A DNA stretch of 64,000 bases from Tritrichomonas foetus. Lineage: Eukaryota > Parabasalia > Tritrichomonadida > Tritrichomonadidae. Location of the stretch: assembly GCA_001839685.1 (NCBI GenBank), contig MLAK01000574.1, positions 38,407 through 102,406 on the forward strand, in the 5' to 3' direction. The position numbers and the translations under genes were made by a program. The notes beneath the pieces were generated by a model, which saw only the letters and a list, made by a program, of their open reading frames with translations, was not told the origin of the DNA and searched no databases. This document shows positions 1 to 9,175 of the stretch, piece after piece (the first letter of the stretch is position 1; each line of letters starts with the position of its first letter).

Positions 1-416
1 AATGATACATTTTGATGGTTATTTTCATCAAAACACATCAAAATTTTATGGATAAAAGATCCAAAAAGTGCATTATTTAGGTAATAATAAAGAATTCTAA
101 TTGCCCTGTTTTCTTCAACTCTTCCAAATGATTTGAGGAAATTTAGACATGAATTTGTCGGCAAGTTATGTGGTTTACTTAGATCAACATTTGTTTGAGG
201 AAATTTCTTTAGGAATTTGTTAATTCCATCTTTTGGATCGTTTGATGCAATTACAGCATATTTTTCTAAGATTGCATCAGTTGCAAGATCGATTTTTGGA
301 TAATTTTTGACAAAAGATAAAATATCTGAATCAATAGCATTCATTGGAATATCTCGAAGAAAAGATCCCATCACTTTAACTGAAAATGACCAGAAGCTTT
401 GATATAAATCATTCAT
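1..416 (-). CDS. hypothetical protein, 3' part cut by window edge
   Basis: An open frame of 138 codons runs on the minus strand from an ATG at 416 to the first base of the window without a stop, so the C-terminus is missing. It begins MNDLYQSFWSFSVKVMGSFL. An in-frame TGA lies about 70 bases upstream and no other ATG falls between, so this start is well supported. The protein looks mainly alpha-helical, with alternating hydrophobic and Lys/Asp-rich segments and no signal peptide or membrane segment. I recognise no family. Codon use and composition match the neighbouring genes. Confidence 0.6.
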   Translation of the reverse strand, partial: MNDLYQSFWSFSVKVMGSFLRDIPMNAIDSDILSFVKNYPKIDLATDAILEKYAVIASNDPKDGINKFLKKFPQTNVDLSKPHNLPTNSCLNFLKSFGRVEENRAIRILYYYLNNALFGSFIHKILMCFDENNHQNVS

Positions 417-744
417 CAAAAATTCCCTAAATTTGATCTTAATTTGACCTTGATTTTCAAAAAGTATGAATCGAAATTTTCTTCACTTCTCAGGATAAAA
501 CAAGCTTTAAGATTGAGGCTTGTCATACTATTATCAATATCTGTCTAATATATAACTAATCCATTTCGAAGTGTGAAATCTAAATCACAAATTATTATTC
601 CTTTTTCACTTCACTCGATAAAATAAGTCATCAAAACATCCAAAATATATTTAATTTCCAATTAAAATCATAAAATTGAAAAAATGTCTAAATGATCATA
701 TTGGCAGAAATTATTGAGCTAATAGTATTTCTTTATTATTTACA
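417..744. other. intergenic, no gene seen
   Basis: AT-rich spacer between the upstream side of the partial gene and the 3' end of the small Ser/Arg-rich gene. I see no RNA gene or repeat in it. Confidence 0.5.
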
Positions 745-1077
745 TTATTGTGGATATGGCGATTCAAAAATAGGATTGTTTGTATCAGGAACACCTCGGC
801 ATTTCGCCAATGCTTGAAGTTCGAACATTTGCTGCTCGCTTTGTGTCCAGATTTGATTGAGTGGCAGCTGAGTTTCGACACATTGCATTTTATCGGTTCT
901 ACGCCATGGTTCAATTAATCTACGCGTTAAGTACCTTGATGAAATTGGTGCGGGGATTTCGATGGTCATAATTTGAACTCTAGCTCGGCAAGTTGTCTTG
1001 CTTTGTGTTCTTGAGCTCCTGTGGCTTTTTGGAGAAGATGATGCAGTACTCTTATGACTTCTCGGTGTTGATGACAT
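745..1077 (-). CDS. small Ser/Arg-rich hypothetical protein
   Basis: A 110-residue protein starting MSSTPRSHKSTASSSPKS. The first 30 residues are rich in Ser, Arg, Lys and Thr (a disordered, probably phosphorylated segment). The rest is a compact-looking region with IEIPAPISSRYLTRRLIEPW and a helical stretch near LNQIWTQSEQQMFELQ. The frame stays open upstream to a TTG at 1176, but that part enters a tandem repeat, so the ATG at 1077 is the better start. No known domain is evident. The protein could be a cytoskeletal or nuclear adaptor, but nothing in the sequence decides this. Confidence 0.5.
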   Translation of the reverse strand: MSSTPRSHKSTASSSPKSHRSSRTQSKTTCRARVQIMTIEIPAPISSRYLTRRLIEPWRRTDKMQCVETQLPLNQIWTQSEQQMFELQALAKCRGVPDTNNPIFESPYPQ

Positions 1078-1142
1078 ATTTTTACTGTACGTTAAAAATG
1101 ACATATCATATGAAAAAATAGAGATTGAACCATCCCTTGAGA

Positions 1143-1238
1143 AAAAATCACTAAAAGCAAAATTCACTAAGAGCAAAATTTATTAAGAGTAAAATTTACT
1201 AAGAGTAAAATTCACTAAGAGTAAAATTCATTAGGAGC
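1143..1238. repeat. 16-bp tandem repeat, about 6 copies
   Basis: The unit aaaattcactaagagt is repeated head to tail. Five copies (from 1159) differ at one to three positions, and a degenerate sixth copy lies at 1143-1158. The array sits just upstream of the small Ser/Arg-rich gene, so it may fall in its promoter region. It is followed by a looser repeat of aaaattcg/aatagaaatactcg-like segments to about 1330. Confidence 0.8.
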
Positions 1239-1377
1239 ACATTCGAAATAGAATTACTCGAAAATTTAAACCAAAAATTCGTAAATAGAAATACTCGAAA
1301 ATAAAAATGAAAAATTCGGAAATAGTAAATGAAATGAGAAATATATCATGATAAACTTTATTTTCATTAAAAACAAA

Positions 1378-2538
1378 TTATGCATATGTTAACTTCAATG
1401 TTCTTAGTTTCGGTCTCCCTTTAAATTTATTATTAATTGCTTTTTTCCGATTCTGCGGAAGAGGCTGCAGCGCTTTTTCAATAATTGTGGCCTGTGCAAC
1501 TTGCGGATGAAATGATCGATCCATTCGTACAATAAAATCTTGTTGAACACCATAGATTGCGCCTTGTCTAACAGCTCTCACCCATCCTATTGCTTCTTTA
1601 GGAGAAAATCCAAAAGAATGAACTAACCAAATTGCAGCAAACATTGGACCTCTTCCTAAACCATTTAAACTGCAAATCGCAACGGCACCACCGCGATCAC
1701 AAACTTCAATAAATTTCATAACATCTGAAGTCGTTGGTAATGAATCAGAAGCACAATCAAGGTTTAATCTGTCAATTCCAACACGTGCAAGGTCTTCAAA
1801 ACCTCTTGCTTCGGTTGCAAAGCTGACAACGATTTTTATTCGCCATTTCCGGAAAAGTGGGAGCATGTCAAACAGTAATGGTGAGTCAGCAATACCTGGT
1901 GATGATAGAACCAAAAGACGATTTGGAACAACCCATGTCATAAATCCATTTTCTGGTGCAAGATAAAAATTATACGTTTCTGTGTCAAATCTCCGAAAAT
2001 TGTACCATCCAAGGTTTACTGCCTTCATGAAGCCCGAGAGAGCATCGCTAATCGACATTGTGAATGGAGAGGCTGTGGCATCTTGGTATTCTTCAATTGG
2101 TGGATAAATGCCAGAAAAAATTGTCAATGGATGATCATAATCAGGCAATGTTCGAGTTTTTGCTTTGGAATATTTCGACGGGTAGACTTTATTGACTTGT
2201 TGGCTAATCAATGATTGAACGCACTCCCTTTCTAATAGAATAAAAACGCATAATAAGTAAATACAATTCACTCGCGACTCAGATCCAAGTGAGCAGCAAA
2301 TGTGAATTTGTTTATTGATGCGAGTGAGTTTGTCTCGAAGAAGTGTAATAAACGCTGTAATTTGTGGAAGGTTTGGTGGCCCGTTTTCACGCGATATTGG
2401 TTCAAAATTGATAAGTTTGATGTCATCGAACATAAAATAATGATCACAAATTGAATCCGCTGGCTTCTTGTGGAAACAATGAAGGAAGAGTTTCCCAGGG
2501 ATAATCATAATGCCTAGATCAGGCTTGATCAGAGACAT
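1378..2538 (-). CDS. CDC14-like dual-specificity phosphatase, catalytically dead
   Basis: A 386-residue protein with the two-domain layout of CDC14 phosphatases. The N-terminal non-catalytic domain is around residues 10-140, including ENGPPNLPQITAFI like the CDC14 GPLNLAMVYRY region. The C-terminal phosphatase domain is around 190-350. The motif AICSLNGLGRGPMFA followed by EAIGWVRAVRQGAIYGVQQDF aligns without gaps with the CDC14 signature AVHCKAGLGRTG and AWVRICRPGSVIGPQQ. In that alignment the catalytic Cys is Ser290 (AGT at 1669-1671), the preceding His is Cys289, and TG after the Arg is GP. The general-acid Asp (about residue 265) and Arg296 remain. Active CDC14 removes phosphate from Ser-Pro sites of CDK substrates; this copy is predicted to bind but not hydrolyse. 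The short basic C-terminal tail (KKAINNKFKGRPKLRTLKL) may be a nuclear signal. Confidence 0.85.
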   Translation of the reverse strand: MSLIKPDLGIMIIPGKLFLHCFHKKPADSICDHYFMFDDIKLINFEPISRENGPPNLPQITAFITLLRDKLTRINKQIHICCSLGSESRVNCIYLLCVFILLERECVQSLISQQVNKVYPSKYSKAKTRTLPDYDHPLTIFSGIYPPIEEYQDATASPFTMSISDALSGFMKAVNLGWYNFRRFDTETYNFYLAPENGFMTWVVPNRLLVLSSPGIADSPLLFDMLPLFRKWRIKIVVSFATEARGFEDLARVGIDRLNLDCASDSLPTTSDVMKFIEVCDRGGAVAICSLNGLGRGPMFAAIWLVHSFGFSPKEAIGWVRAVRQGAIYGVQQDFIVRMDRSFHPQVAQATIIEKALQPLPQNRKKAINNKFKGRPKLRTLKLTYA

Positions 2539-3385
2539 TTGTACGTTATTTCGTAAAATCTAAAGGTGAATTATTTTGGTGAATTAATAAATATTTTTCA
2601 GTGTTTATGTGGTCGTTTAATATGTCAGATATTTATATCTATTGTGTACAATTTGTGATGAGAATTAATTAATTAGAACTGAACGCTTAGGGTACGCGCT
2701 TATGACCAAGGGTTGAGAAAAGTCCGAATAAGTTAGGCATTTTTGGTCAATTTAATTATGCAGAAACATCTGCTGTTCAGAACTTGTCACACCAACTTAA
2801 AAAAGTATTATTAATCAAGTAAATTATCATATATAAAAAATTTCCGTTATGTGGTGTACACAATCTTGATGTGAAATAAAAAATATAACAATTGTTAACG
2901 GAAATAGTGAGGTCAAAACTACTGTGTTGTGAAAAAAATTGAATTATCTTGAAAGATTATCGATATTTTTTTATTTATTTCATAATTAAAGATTTAATTT
3001 TGTTATTGTAAGCTCATAGTATGCTAATTAATCGCAAATCATGTTTGTTCAATAGAAAAAAACTTTTTTTCAGAGTTTTGGAATTCTTTGTTTGAAATAA
3101 ATCTTACTAGAATGATAATATATAATTATATAGTTTGGTATTAATTCAAATTCGATTCGATTTAACAAATATTACGAAACATGTCAGATAAACTGCTTAT
3201 TTAAAAAGTTTTTAATTCCGATTCAAATTCATAAAAAGCCCTCCGTTTGTGTTTTGAATTTATTAATTCCTCAAAATCTTTAGGACAAAACACTTAAAAA
3301 GTGAATTTGAAAAAAATCAAATTGAATCGAGATGGAAAAATACTATTGAAAAAGTTAATTAGAAATAAAATATGCGACATTTGAT
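2539..3385. other. intergenic between divergent genes, no gene seen
   Basis: About 850 bases of AT-rich DNA separate the starts of the CDC14-like gene (minus) and the coiled-coil gene (plus). It must hold both promoters. I see no coding remnant, RNA gene or clear repeat. Confidence 0.5.
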
Positions 3386-3415
3386 ATGAAAATATTCGAA
3401 AAAGTAAAAACTAAA

Positions 3416-4807
3416 ATGTCTGAACGTCGCCCACTCAGAGAAAGGTTGGACCGTGGAGATCGTGGAGACCGCGGAGATCGTGGAGACCGTGGTGATCGTG
3501 ATCGAGGTGAACGAAGGAGTCGTCTTGCTCAACTCTCCGAGAAAATGGACGAGGATGCTGAAAGCCTCACCGTCAGCCTTCGCGCGAAGAATCAAAACAA
3601 GAGAAAGGGTATTTCTGATTTTGAAGCAGAAAGCGAATACAAAACCGTTGAAATCAAAGACCAAAGCATGATCGAAGAGACGACCTCAACAAGAACCAAA
3701 ACCGTCGCATTTCAAGAGGAGATCCTCAAGAGGCTTGATGCCCTCGAAATCTTCAAAAACAGCGGCTTCAGTGAGAAATTATTGGAGCTCGAAAATAAGA
3801 TGACCGATAAAGCAAATAAAGAAAACGCCGAACTCGTAAACCAATCAAATATTACTATAAAAGTTCAGGTTCAAGAATTTCAAGAGCAGATCATGAAGAG
3901 ATTGGAAATTCTCGAACAAAGGCAGAAAGAGCAAATGGAAGAATTCCAAAAGTTGAACCAAAATGATCTGTCTCCAAAATTGGTCGAGCTTCAAGAAACA
4001 ATCAAATCAAATTCAACATCGATTCTCGAAATGATGGAATACATCAAAAGCAAGCCAGATCCAGTTCTTGACCCGCTTCCAGAGCTTGCACCTGAGCCAG
4101 AAGTCGAGCCAGAACCCGAAATTGAGCCGGTTATTGTCACAAGAAGTATCCAGCTCGAGCCTGAGCTAGATGAAAAACAGGATGAGCCTGAACCCGAACC
4201 AGAGCCTGAACCGGACTTTGAGGCCCTTGAGCGTGACATCAGACTCCAACTTGAAGATAATGATGACGACCAAATAAGCACAGAAAATGTTGATGCATCA
4301 AATGAAGTTGATCATGTGAATGAAGTGAAAGAACCAATTGAAAGACTAGAAAGTGAAACTCAAACTGATCCTGTTGAAGAACCACCAAAGCCAGAACCAG
4401 TTCCAATTGAGCCAAAAGTTATTGAAATAGTCGAAAAAAGAGACATCACAAGATCAACAGTGAAAGTCAAGGCAAAGCCAAAGCCAAGGAATCCTTCACC
4501 CAATAGGCAAAGGAGGAGAAACCAACAAAAACAAACTGAAACTAATTCCACCACCGAAACAACAACTGATTCAACGACAAGCGAAGTCACAAATTGTGAA
4601 TTAAGATCGCGTGAAGTAAAGGAGGAGTCTGCTTCTGTCCAAGAAAAGGCAGCTGAAGAAATTTATGAAAATACAAGCGAAGTCGTAAACCTTTCTGATA
4701 AAGGAAATGGCGCTCCAGTAGAAAGCCTTCGATATGAACTTATCGCCTTAATCATCCTCATTGTGGTTGAACTGGTTAACATTTTTTACATATCTAACAA
4801 CAGATAA
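3416..4807 (+). CDS. tail-anchored, acidic coiled-coil protein
   Basis: A 463-residue protein from the ATG at 3416 (MSERRPLRERLDRGDRGDRG). An in-frame ATG at 3386 would add ten AT-rich codons and is less likely. A tandem Gly-Asp-Arg run (DNA period 9 bp, about 3448-3510) opens the protein. Charged coiled-coil segments follow (about residues 90-210), then a Glu/Pro array (PEPEVEPEPEIEP, PEPEPEPEPDF), a long disordered Thr/Glu-rich part and a single hydrophobic helix at the very C-terminus (LIALIILIVVELVNIFYI) followed by SNNR. This is the layout of a tail-anchored protein held by its end in the ER or another membrane with its bulk in the cytosol. No family is recognised; a tether or golgin-like role is possible but unproven. 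Base composition is higher in GC than the neighbours. Confidence 0.75.
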   Translation: MSERRPLRERLDRGDRGDRGDRGDRGDRDRGERRSRLAQLSEKMDEDAESLTVSLRAKNQNKRKGISDFEAESEYKTVEIKDQSMIEETTSTRTKTVAFQEEILKRLDALEIFKNSGFSEKLLELENKMTDKANKENAELVNQSNITIKVQVQEFQEQIMKRLEILEQRQKEQMEEFQKLNQNDLSPKLVELQETIKSNSTSILEMMEYIKSKPDPVLDPLPELAPEPEVEPEPEIEPVIVTRSIQLEPELDEKQDEPEPEPEPEPDFEALERDIRLQLEDNDDDQISTENVDASNEVDHVNEVKEPIERLESETQTDPVEEPPKPEPVPIEPKVIEIVEKRDITRSTVKVKAKPKPRNPSPNRQRRRNQQKQTETNSTTETTTDSTTSEVTNCELRSREVKEESASVQEKAAEEIYENTSEVVNLSDKGNGAPVESLRYELIALIILIVVELVNIFYISNNR

Positions 4808-5106
4808 ATAACTATTTTTTAAAGAATATCTACCATCTGGCTCTTTCAATTTAATTTAATTTTTAAACTTAATGTGAATCATAGAATGATATCTTTGTAC
4901 AAACACTCAATAGTATGTTTGTATCTCGATATGAGTATAACGAATGCAACTGAGGAGAGTTGCCAAAATGATATCATTTCTACTGATTGACCAAATATAT
5001 TCACAATTTATGTATATTAGTTTGTTGTAAAAATTTGTATATCTTTTTGTGTTTAATTTGATCGTTCTTGAACTTACATAACAAATAGTTTCATTGTTTT
5101 CTTGAT

Positions 5107-6027
5107 ATGCCATCCGATTTTGTGTGCCTAAATGCAATGCCCGGCCTCGGATGCAACTACCCAGAAAGTCTTGTTCTCGGAATTTTATATTTATTCAGCG
5201 GGCTTGTCTGCTTTTTTTTATTAGTCAGAGATTGTCGCCAATCCAAAACAGAAAACCACGCATCGAAATCAGTCACACGCCAAGTTATCGTTTATTGGAT
5301 ATTTACCATGATTTGGTTATTCTATCGTGGCATTTTATGGATATATCCATTTAATTACAATCATTTGACGTTCCGCCTCTTTCATGGTGGTCTCAACCAA
5401 ATTCTCTTTCTTATTCCAATTGCCATGATCATCCTCATTCTCTGCGAGCTTCTTTATTCGTATTACAATCCAGGCAAATCTGGCACTTTTTTCAGAATTA
5501 TTTTTGTTGTCTTTCTTATTGTCTTTCTTGTCACCGGGATTGCTTTGTCCTTTATTGACAGTGATGAAGACACAGGCGATCCGGACGATGCCGTTTCTCC
5601 ATTATATCTTTGGGGCGGTGCCACAAATTTAATAACTCTTGTTTTTGTTGTGATTCCAGCAGCCAAATTGATTAAGGCTGTTTCATATCCTGTCACGCAA
5701 CCAGAAGATGAGGGCTGTGTAAAATGCTCGATTGTAGGAATTGTCATTTTTTCGATTTTTCAGATCACAAGATGTATCTACAACATTTTGCAGCACTTTG
5801 GAGCGAACTTCATAACAAAATGGTATAATGAAGAACTATTTCAGAAGGGAGGACATTCAATTGGCCTTCGATCATTTAATTTTGTATTCTATCTTCTTTA
5901 TGACTTGGTTTGTATCTGGATCGCAAATATTGGTGTTGTAACTTTATATAAACATGACATGAAATTTGCAGATGATCCATTCTATGCGCGTACACCAAAC
6001 GATCCAATTGGATTTAGAAGTTATTGA
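5107..6027 (+). CDS. seven-helix membrane protein (possibly THH1/TOM1/TOM3-like)
   Basis: A 306-residue multi-pass protein with about seven hydrophobic helices: roughly residues 20-41, 57-75, 94-118, 129-147, 167-186, 206-222 and 257-280. The short N-terminus has no cleavable signal. An acidic loop (DSDEDTGDPDD) lies between helices 4 and 5, and the C-terminal tail is short and polar. The overall pattern, with conserved-looking Arg/Trp-Leu-Phe motifs after helix 2 (WIFTMIWLFYRG), resembles the THH1/TOM1/TOM3 seven-helix family or other orphan GPCR-like proteins, but similarity is weak. Ligand or partner cannot be read from the sequence. Its 3' end converges on the mariner region. Confidence 0.7.
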   Translation: MPSDFVCLNAMPGLGCNYPESLVLGILYLFSGLVCFFLLVRDCRQSKTENHASKSVTRQVIVYWIFTMIWLFYRGILWIYPFNYNHLTFRLFHGGLNQILFLIPIAMIILILCELLYSYYNPGKSGTFFRIIFVVFLIVFLVTGIALSFIDSDEDTGDPDDAVSPLYLWGGATNLITLVFVVIPAAKLIKAVSYPVTQPEDEGCVKCSIVGIVIFSIFQITRCIYNILQHFGANFITKWYNEELFQKGGHSIGLRSFNFVFYLLYDLVCIWIANIGVVTLYKHDMKFADDPFYARTPNDPIGFRSY

Positions 6028-6587
6028 GTATATGTTTTTTGTTGTTTTAAAAGGAAGGAATTGGATAAAACTTTGTTTAAATTGAGATTAATTTTTGGAT
6101 TGTTTTGAACAATTTTTTTTATGAATAAAATATACTATTTGAATCTTCCTTTCTTGTTTTTGACTAATTGGATCTTTTCTATGAGAAATTACAACAAACC
6201 ACTATCAACAAATGAGTTATGATGATTAATGATCAGAACAGTCAGATTTAATAATTTATAAAATGATGCTAATTTCGCAAAATATGGGGGGTTTTCATTT
6301 AGGATTAATTCATGTGCTTCTACATTGAATATAGAAAACACGAAATTGAACAGATTTATTTTTATTTCTAGAGAATTTCCATTATCACAGTTTGATGCAT
6401 TGATCATAGATTCAAATTAAATCCCATATTGAACTCCCTTTTGGAGAGATAAATTGTCATGCGATTTGTATTCAAAAGACTCGTTTATCGCATAAATATA
6501 TGTGATTTTCTATTTATAAATATTTCATCGATAGTATTTCTCTTTTATTTGATTATTTTTTTTTTAATTTATATTTTCTAATATATA
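6028..6587. other. intergenic, left flank of mariner
   Basis: AT-rich spacer between the 3' end of the seven-helix gene and the transposon. It contains a 17-bp segment aaaagactcgtttatcg (6474-6490) that is repeated on the other side of the transposon at 7932-7948. A 72-codon minus-strand open frame here (6189-6407) has no convincing protein character. Confidence 0.5.
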
Positions 6588-6613
6588 GGGTGTCCGGTAA
6601 TGTGATGTCACTA
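6588..6613 (+). repeat. left terminal inverted repeat of mariner
   Basis: Begins gggtgtccgg directly after the TA. It matches the reverse complement of 7848-7873 at 22 of 26 positions; positions 11-14 differ. The inner part gtgatgtcacta is nearly palindromic and is identical in both ends. Confidence 0.9.
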
Positions 6614-6661
6614 AGTATAATAAAGTCATTTCTAATAAGTCATTTTTTATTGATAAGTATT

Positions 6662-7672
6662 TCAAAATATGTAGTCTCCATTGGCATCAATAACTTTTTT
6701 CAGTCTATTTTGCCATTCTGCAAAAACTGAAAACAAAGTTTCCGATGGAATTTCATTGAAAATTTGGACTATTGTTTGAATCAAATGGCTTGGTGATTCA
6801 AAAACAATTCCTTTAACTTTTTCTTTAATAGTTCCAAATAAAAAAAAGTCGCTAGGCGCCAAATCAGGTGAATATGCCGGATGTGGAACTGATTCTAGTG
6901 AGTTTTCATTTATATATTTTTTGACAATTTTTGCCACATGAGGCTTTGCATTGTCATAATGAACAAATAATTTTTTATAATTATTCGAGTTTTTAAACTC
7001 AACAATTTTTGACATAATGGCTGTAATATAATATGCAGCATTAAACTTTTCATTTGGCGGCAAAACATCAATATGAATTATCCCATGAGGGTTCCAAAAT
7101 ACAGTCACCATAAATTTAGTGATCTGAAACCCTGGATTTTGAATAGTTGGGATTACTGAGTTTTCAGGAATCCATTGTGTATTGAAATCAGTCTTGGAAT
7201 AAAACCAAGACTCATCTCCTGTTATTAAAAAGGTGAAATTAGTTTTTTGTTCTGCATTCAAAATTTTAAGAAGTTTTTTTGCCAATAAAACTCTATTGGC
7301 CTTTTGATTTTCTGTTAGAATATGTGGCACCCATCGAAGATGCACATGTTTATACATTAATTTTGATGTTAAACGATCATAAATTGTCGATTTTGGTTCA
7401 CCTAAAACATTAGCAATATATCGACACGATGAATGTGGAAATTCGGTTAAAACATCTAAAATTTTCCAGTCAAGAATATCATAACTTTGGCACTTTTTCT
7501 CTTTTTTCACAGGCTGTGTGTTTTGACTTCTGTTCAGTTCTGCCATGACTCGGTAGATTTGTCTTTGAGACAAACATTTTTCTTTCAAGACACTCTTCAT
7601 TTCTTCATATATTTCTTTGCCCCTTTTTCCTTCAAGCTGCAGAAAAGTTATGATTGAATGTTGATCAATCAT
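6662..7672 (-). CDS. mariner transposase, DD34D
   Basis: A 336-residue transposase, close to the usual mariner length of about 345. The N-terminal paired-like DNA-binding part holds two helix-turn-helix regions (about residues 5-45 and 65-105). The linker motif is WVPHILT (114-120), near the mariner WVPHEL. The catalytic domain shows Asp153 in GDESWFY, Asp240 in VHYDNAKPH and Asp275 in YSPDLAPSDFFLFG. There are 34 residues between the last two Asp, which is the mariner signature. All three catalytic Asp are present and the frame is unbroken, so the protein may be active. It cuts and rejoins DNA at the terminal inverted repeats. The ATG at 7672 is the natural start, about 175 bp inside the right end. 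Confidence 0.95.
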   Translation of the reverse strand: MIDQHSIITFLQLEGKRGKEIYEEMKSVLKEKCLSQRQIYRVMAELNRSQNTQPVKKEKKCQSYDILDWKILDVLTEFPHSSCRYIANVLGEPKSTIYDRLTSKLMYKHVHLRWVPHILTENQKANRVLLAKKLLKILNAEQKTNFTFLITGDESWFYSKTDFNTQWIPENSVIPTIQNPGFQITKFMVTVFWNPHGIIHIDVLPPNEKFNAAYYITAIMSKIVEFKNSNNYKKLFVHYDNAKPHVAKIVKKYINENSLESVPHPAYSPDLAPSDFFLFGTIKEKVKGIVFESPSHLIQTIVQIFNEIPSETLFSVFAEWQNRLKKVIDANGDYIF

Positions 7673-7847
7673 TTTTTAATAAACGTGCATCGTGTACGTT
7701 TATAAATTATTCTTTTTTTTTATGAAAAAGATTCTTTATCTCTATTTTCAGTCAAGAGAAAAAAAAATTGTTTTCAAAATTTTTATGTTAACATTGCATA
7801 GTTTATTATTTATAAATATAATGTATTGATTTCACTTCTAATGTGGG

Positions 7848-7873
7848 TAGTGACATCACGCCTCCGGACACCC
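7848..7873 (-). repeat. right terminal inverted repeat of mariner
   Basis: Reads gggtgtccgg on the minus strand, inward from 7873, and pairs with 6588-6613 at 22 of 26 positions. It is followed by TA at 7874-7875. Confidence 0.9.
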
Positions 7874-8096
7874 TATATTAACAAAGTAATAAACTATTTT
7901 CTTTTAACAGAATAAAATGTCATTTTATCAAAAAAGACTCGTTTATCGAGCTTTGTTGAAATGCTGAAACAAATAATCATTCTGAAATGATTGAATCATC
8001 TAAAAAATTAGAAATATATATAAATAAATAAAAAAATATAAATTGCAAGAAATATTTAGGGAAATAAACATGTTATTTATATAAAAAAAATCGCAG

Positions 8097-8744
8097 TCAC
8101 GCGTTTGACACGTTCAAACCTTGTGCAAACCGAGCGTAGTCGGGGGATGCGTCAAGGAATGCTTTTATTGAGTCTTTCATGAGATCAACCCTCTGCAAAA
8201 TTTCCGATGGTGCCAGAAAGAGCATTGGCTCTTTCGTGATGAATTCTAATTCTGTCCGAATCATTGGATGCTTGAGTATAGTATTTGATGGCTCTTTTAC
8301 TCCAACAATAATTGCTGGAAGATGAACTCTTTCTTCAGGCTCAGGAATTTGGAAGTTTCTTTGGATCAATGCTTTATATAATGTGAGCAATGTAATTTTA
8401 TCTTCCAGCATTTTTTCTTTGAGTTTCAGCCTTTGCATGTCTTCATCTGACAGGATCGCCTGGTTCGCTGGCGCCGTTTTACAGAATCTGCTCGTTCCTT
8501 GATATACAATTTGTTTTCCGACTTTGTCGATGACGCCGGCAGCTGAGAGAACGTTAATAACGTCGTAAATTCGCCTTCTGATGGTTTCTTGGCCTTTCAA
8601 TCCGGGATGCTGGCACATTAATTTATTGATAATAACTGTTGCGATATCTTCGGATGTTGTGGTTTTGAGTTCTCTGATGACGTCCATAGTGTGTGGGGCG
8701 AGAGCTTTTAAACATATTCTGTTCTTTTGCTTTTTATCTGTCAT
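8097..8744 (-). CDS. DP-type E2F dimerisation partner transcription factor
   Basis: A 215-residue protein from the ATG at 8744 (MTDKKQKNRICLKALAPHTM). The frame is open further up but only with a GTG start. The winged-helix DNA-binding domain spans about residues 10-82 and carries RRRIYDVINVL (56-66), the DP form of the E2F/DP signature with three Arg. It is followed by a leucine-zipper-like helix (LKLKEKMLEDKITLLTLYKAL) and a dimerisation segment containing VHLPAIIVGV, close to VHLPFIIV of animal DP proteins. DP proteins pair with E2F to bind TTTSSCGC-type promoters and control entry into DNA synthesis. It is shorter than animal DP proteins (about 410 residues) and lacks their N- and C-terminal extensions. 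Confidence 0.88.
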   Translation of the reverse strand: MTDKKQKNRICLKALAPHTMDVIRELKTTTSEDIATVIINKLMCQHPGLKGQETIRRRIYDVINVLSAAGVIDKVGKQIVYQGTSRFCKTAPANQAILSDEDMQRLKLKEKMLEDKITLLTLYKALIQRNFQIPEPEERVHLPAIIVGVKEPSNTILKHPMIRTELEFITKEPMLFLAPSEILQRVDLMKDSIKAFLDASPDYARFAQGLNVSNA

Positions 8745-9175
8745 TTTGATGGTATCAATTTTAAAACGATCGGCCGATAGATTATTTCTATATAAAAATT
8801 CAATTGTTATACGGTCAGGGAAATGATATCGTGATTTGATTTGGATCACATTCGGTTTTAAAAGTCGTTGTTGAAACTCAATAGAATATGTTCAAGTATG
8901 GCTCGAAGTATCTTGTATATATTTAACAATTTCTGAGTTATTCGTCTTTATTCATCATGAAATCAATTGAGGTCAACAAAGTAGATGAGTGTCAGAATAA
9001 TCTTATTGAATCCCCAAACTTATCGAGGTAAAATCAATAAAAAAATGGCAATGATATGAAGAAAACTTTCTGTTTTCTTATTTAACATGTGTTTGTGTAT
9101 TTTTTATTATGAACAATCAGAAAATAAAATTTGAATAAAATAACTATTTATTTCATACAAGAACAATGAGTTGTC
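8745..9175. other. intergenic, promoter side of DP gene
   Basis: AT-rich spacer between the sirtuin 3' end and the DP start. It is partly open in frame upstream of the DP ATG, and no separate gene is seen. Confidence 0.4.

Larger units (their letters stand above)
6588..7873 (-). mobile_element. intact mariner-family (Tc1/mariner) transposon
   Basis: A 1286-bp element bounded by 26-bp inverted repeats (6588-6613 and 7848-7873) and flanked on both sides by TA (6586-6587, 7874-7875), the expected mariner target duplication. The single transposase gene is on the minus strand and uninterrupted. Length, repeat size and the DD34D catalytic spacing are all typical of mariner elements, which move by cut-and-paste. 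It is inserted between two genes that converge, so no gene is broken. Mariner elements (Tvmar) are known from Trichomonas; subfamily placement would need an alignment. Confidence 0.95.

Noticed and set aside
3991..4281. Ser/Gly-repeat protein on the minus strand
   Set aside because: It is the antisense shadow of the Glu/Pro array in the tail-anchored protein gene.
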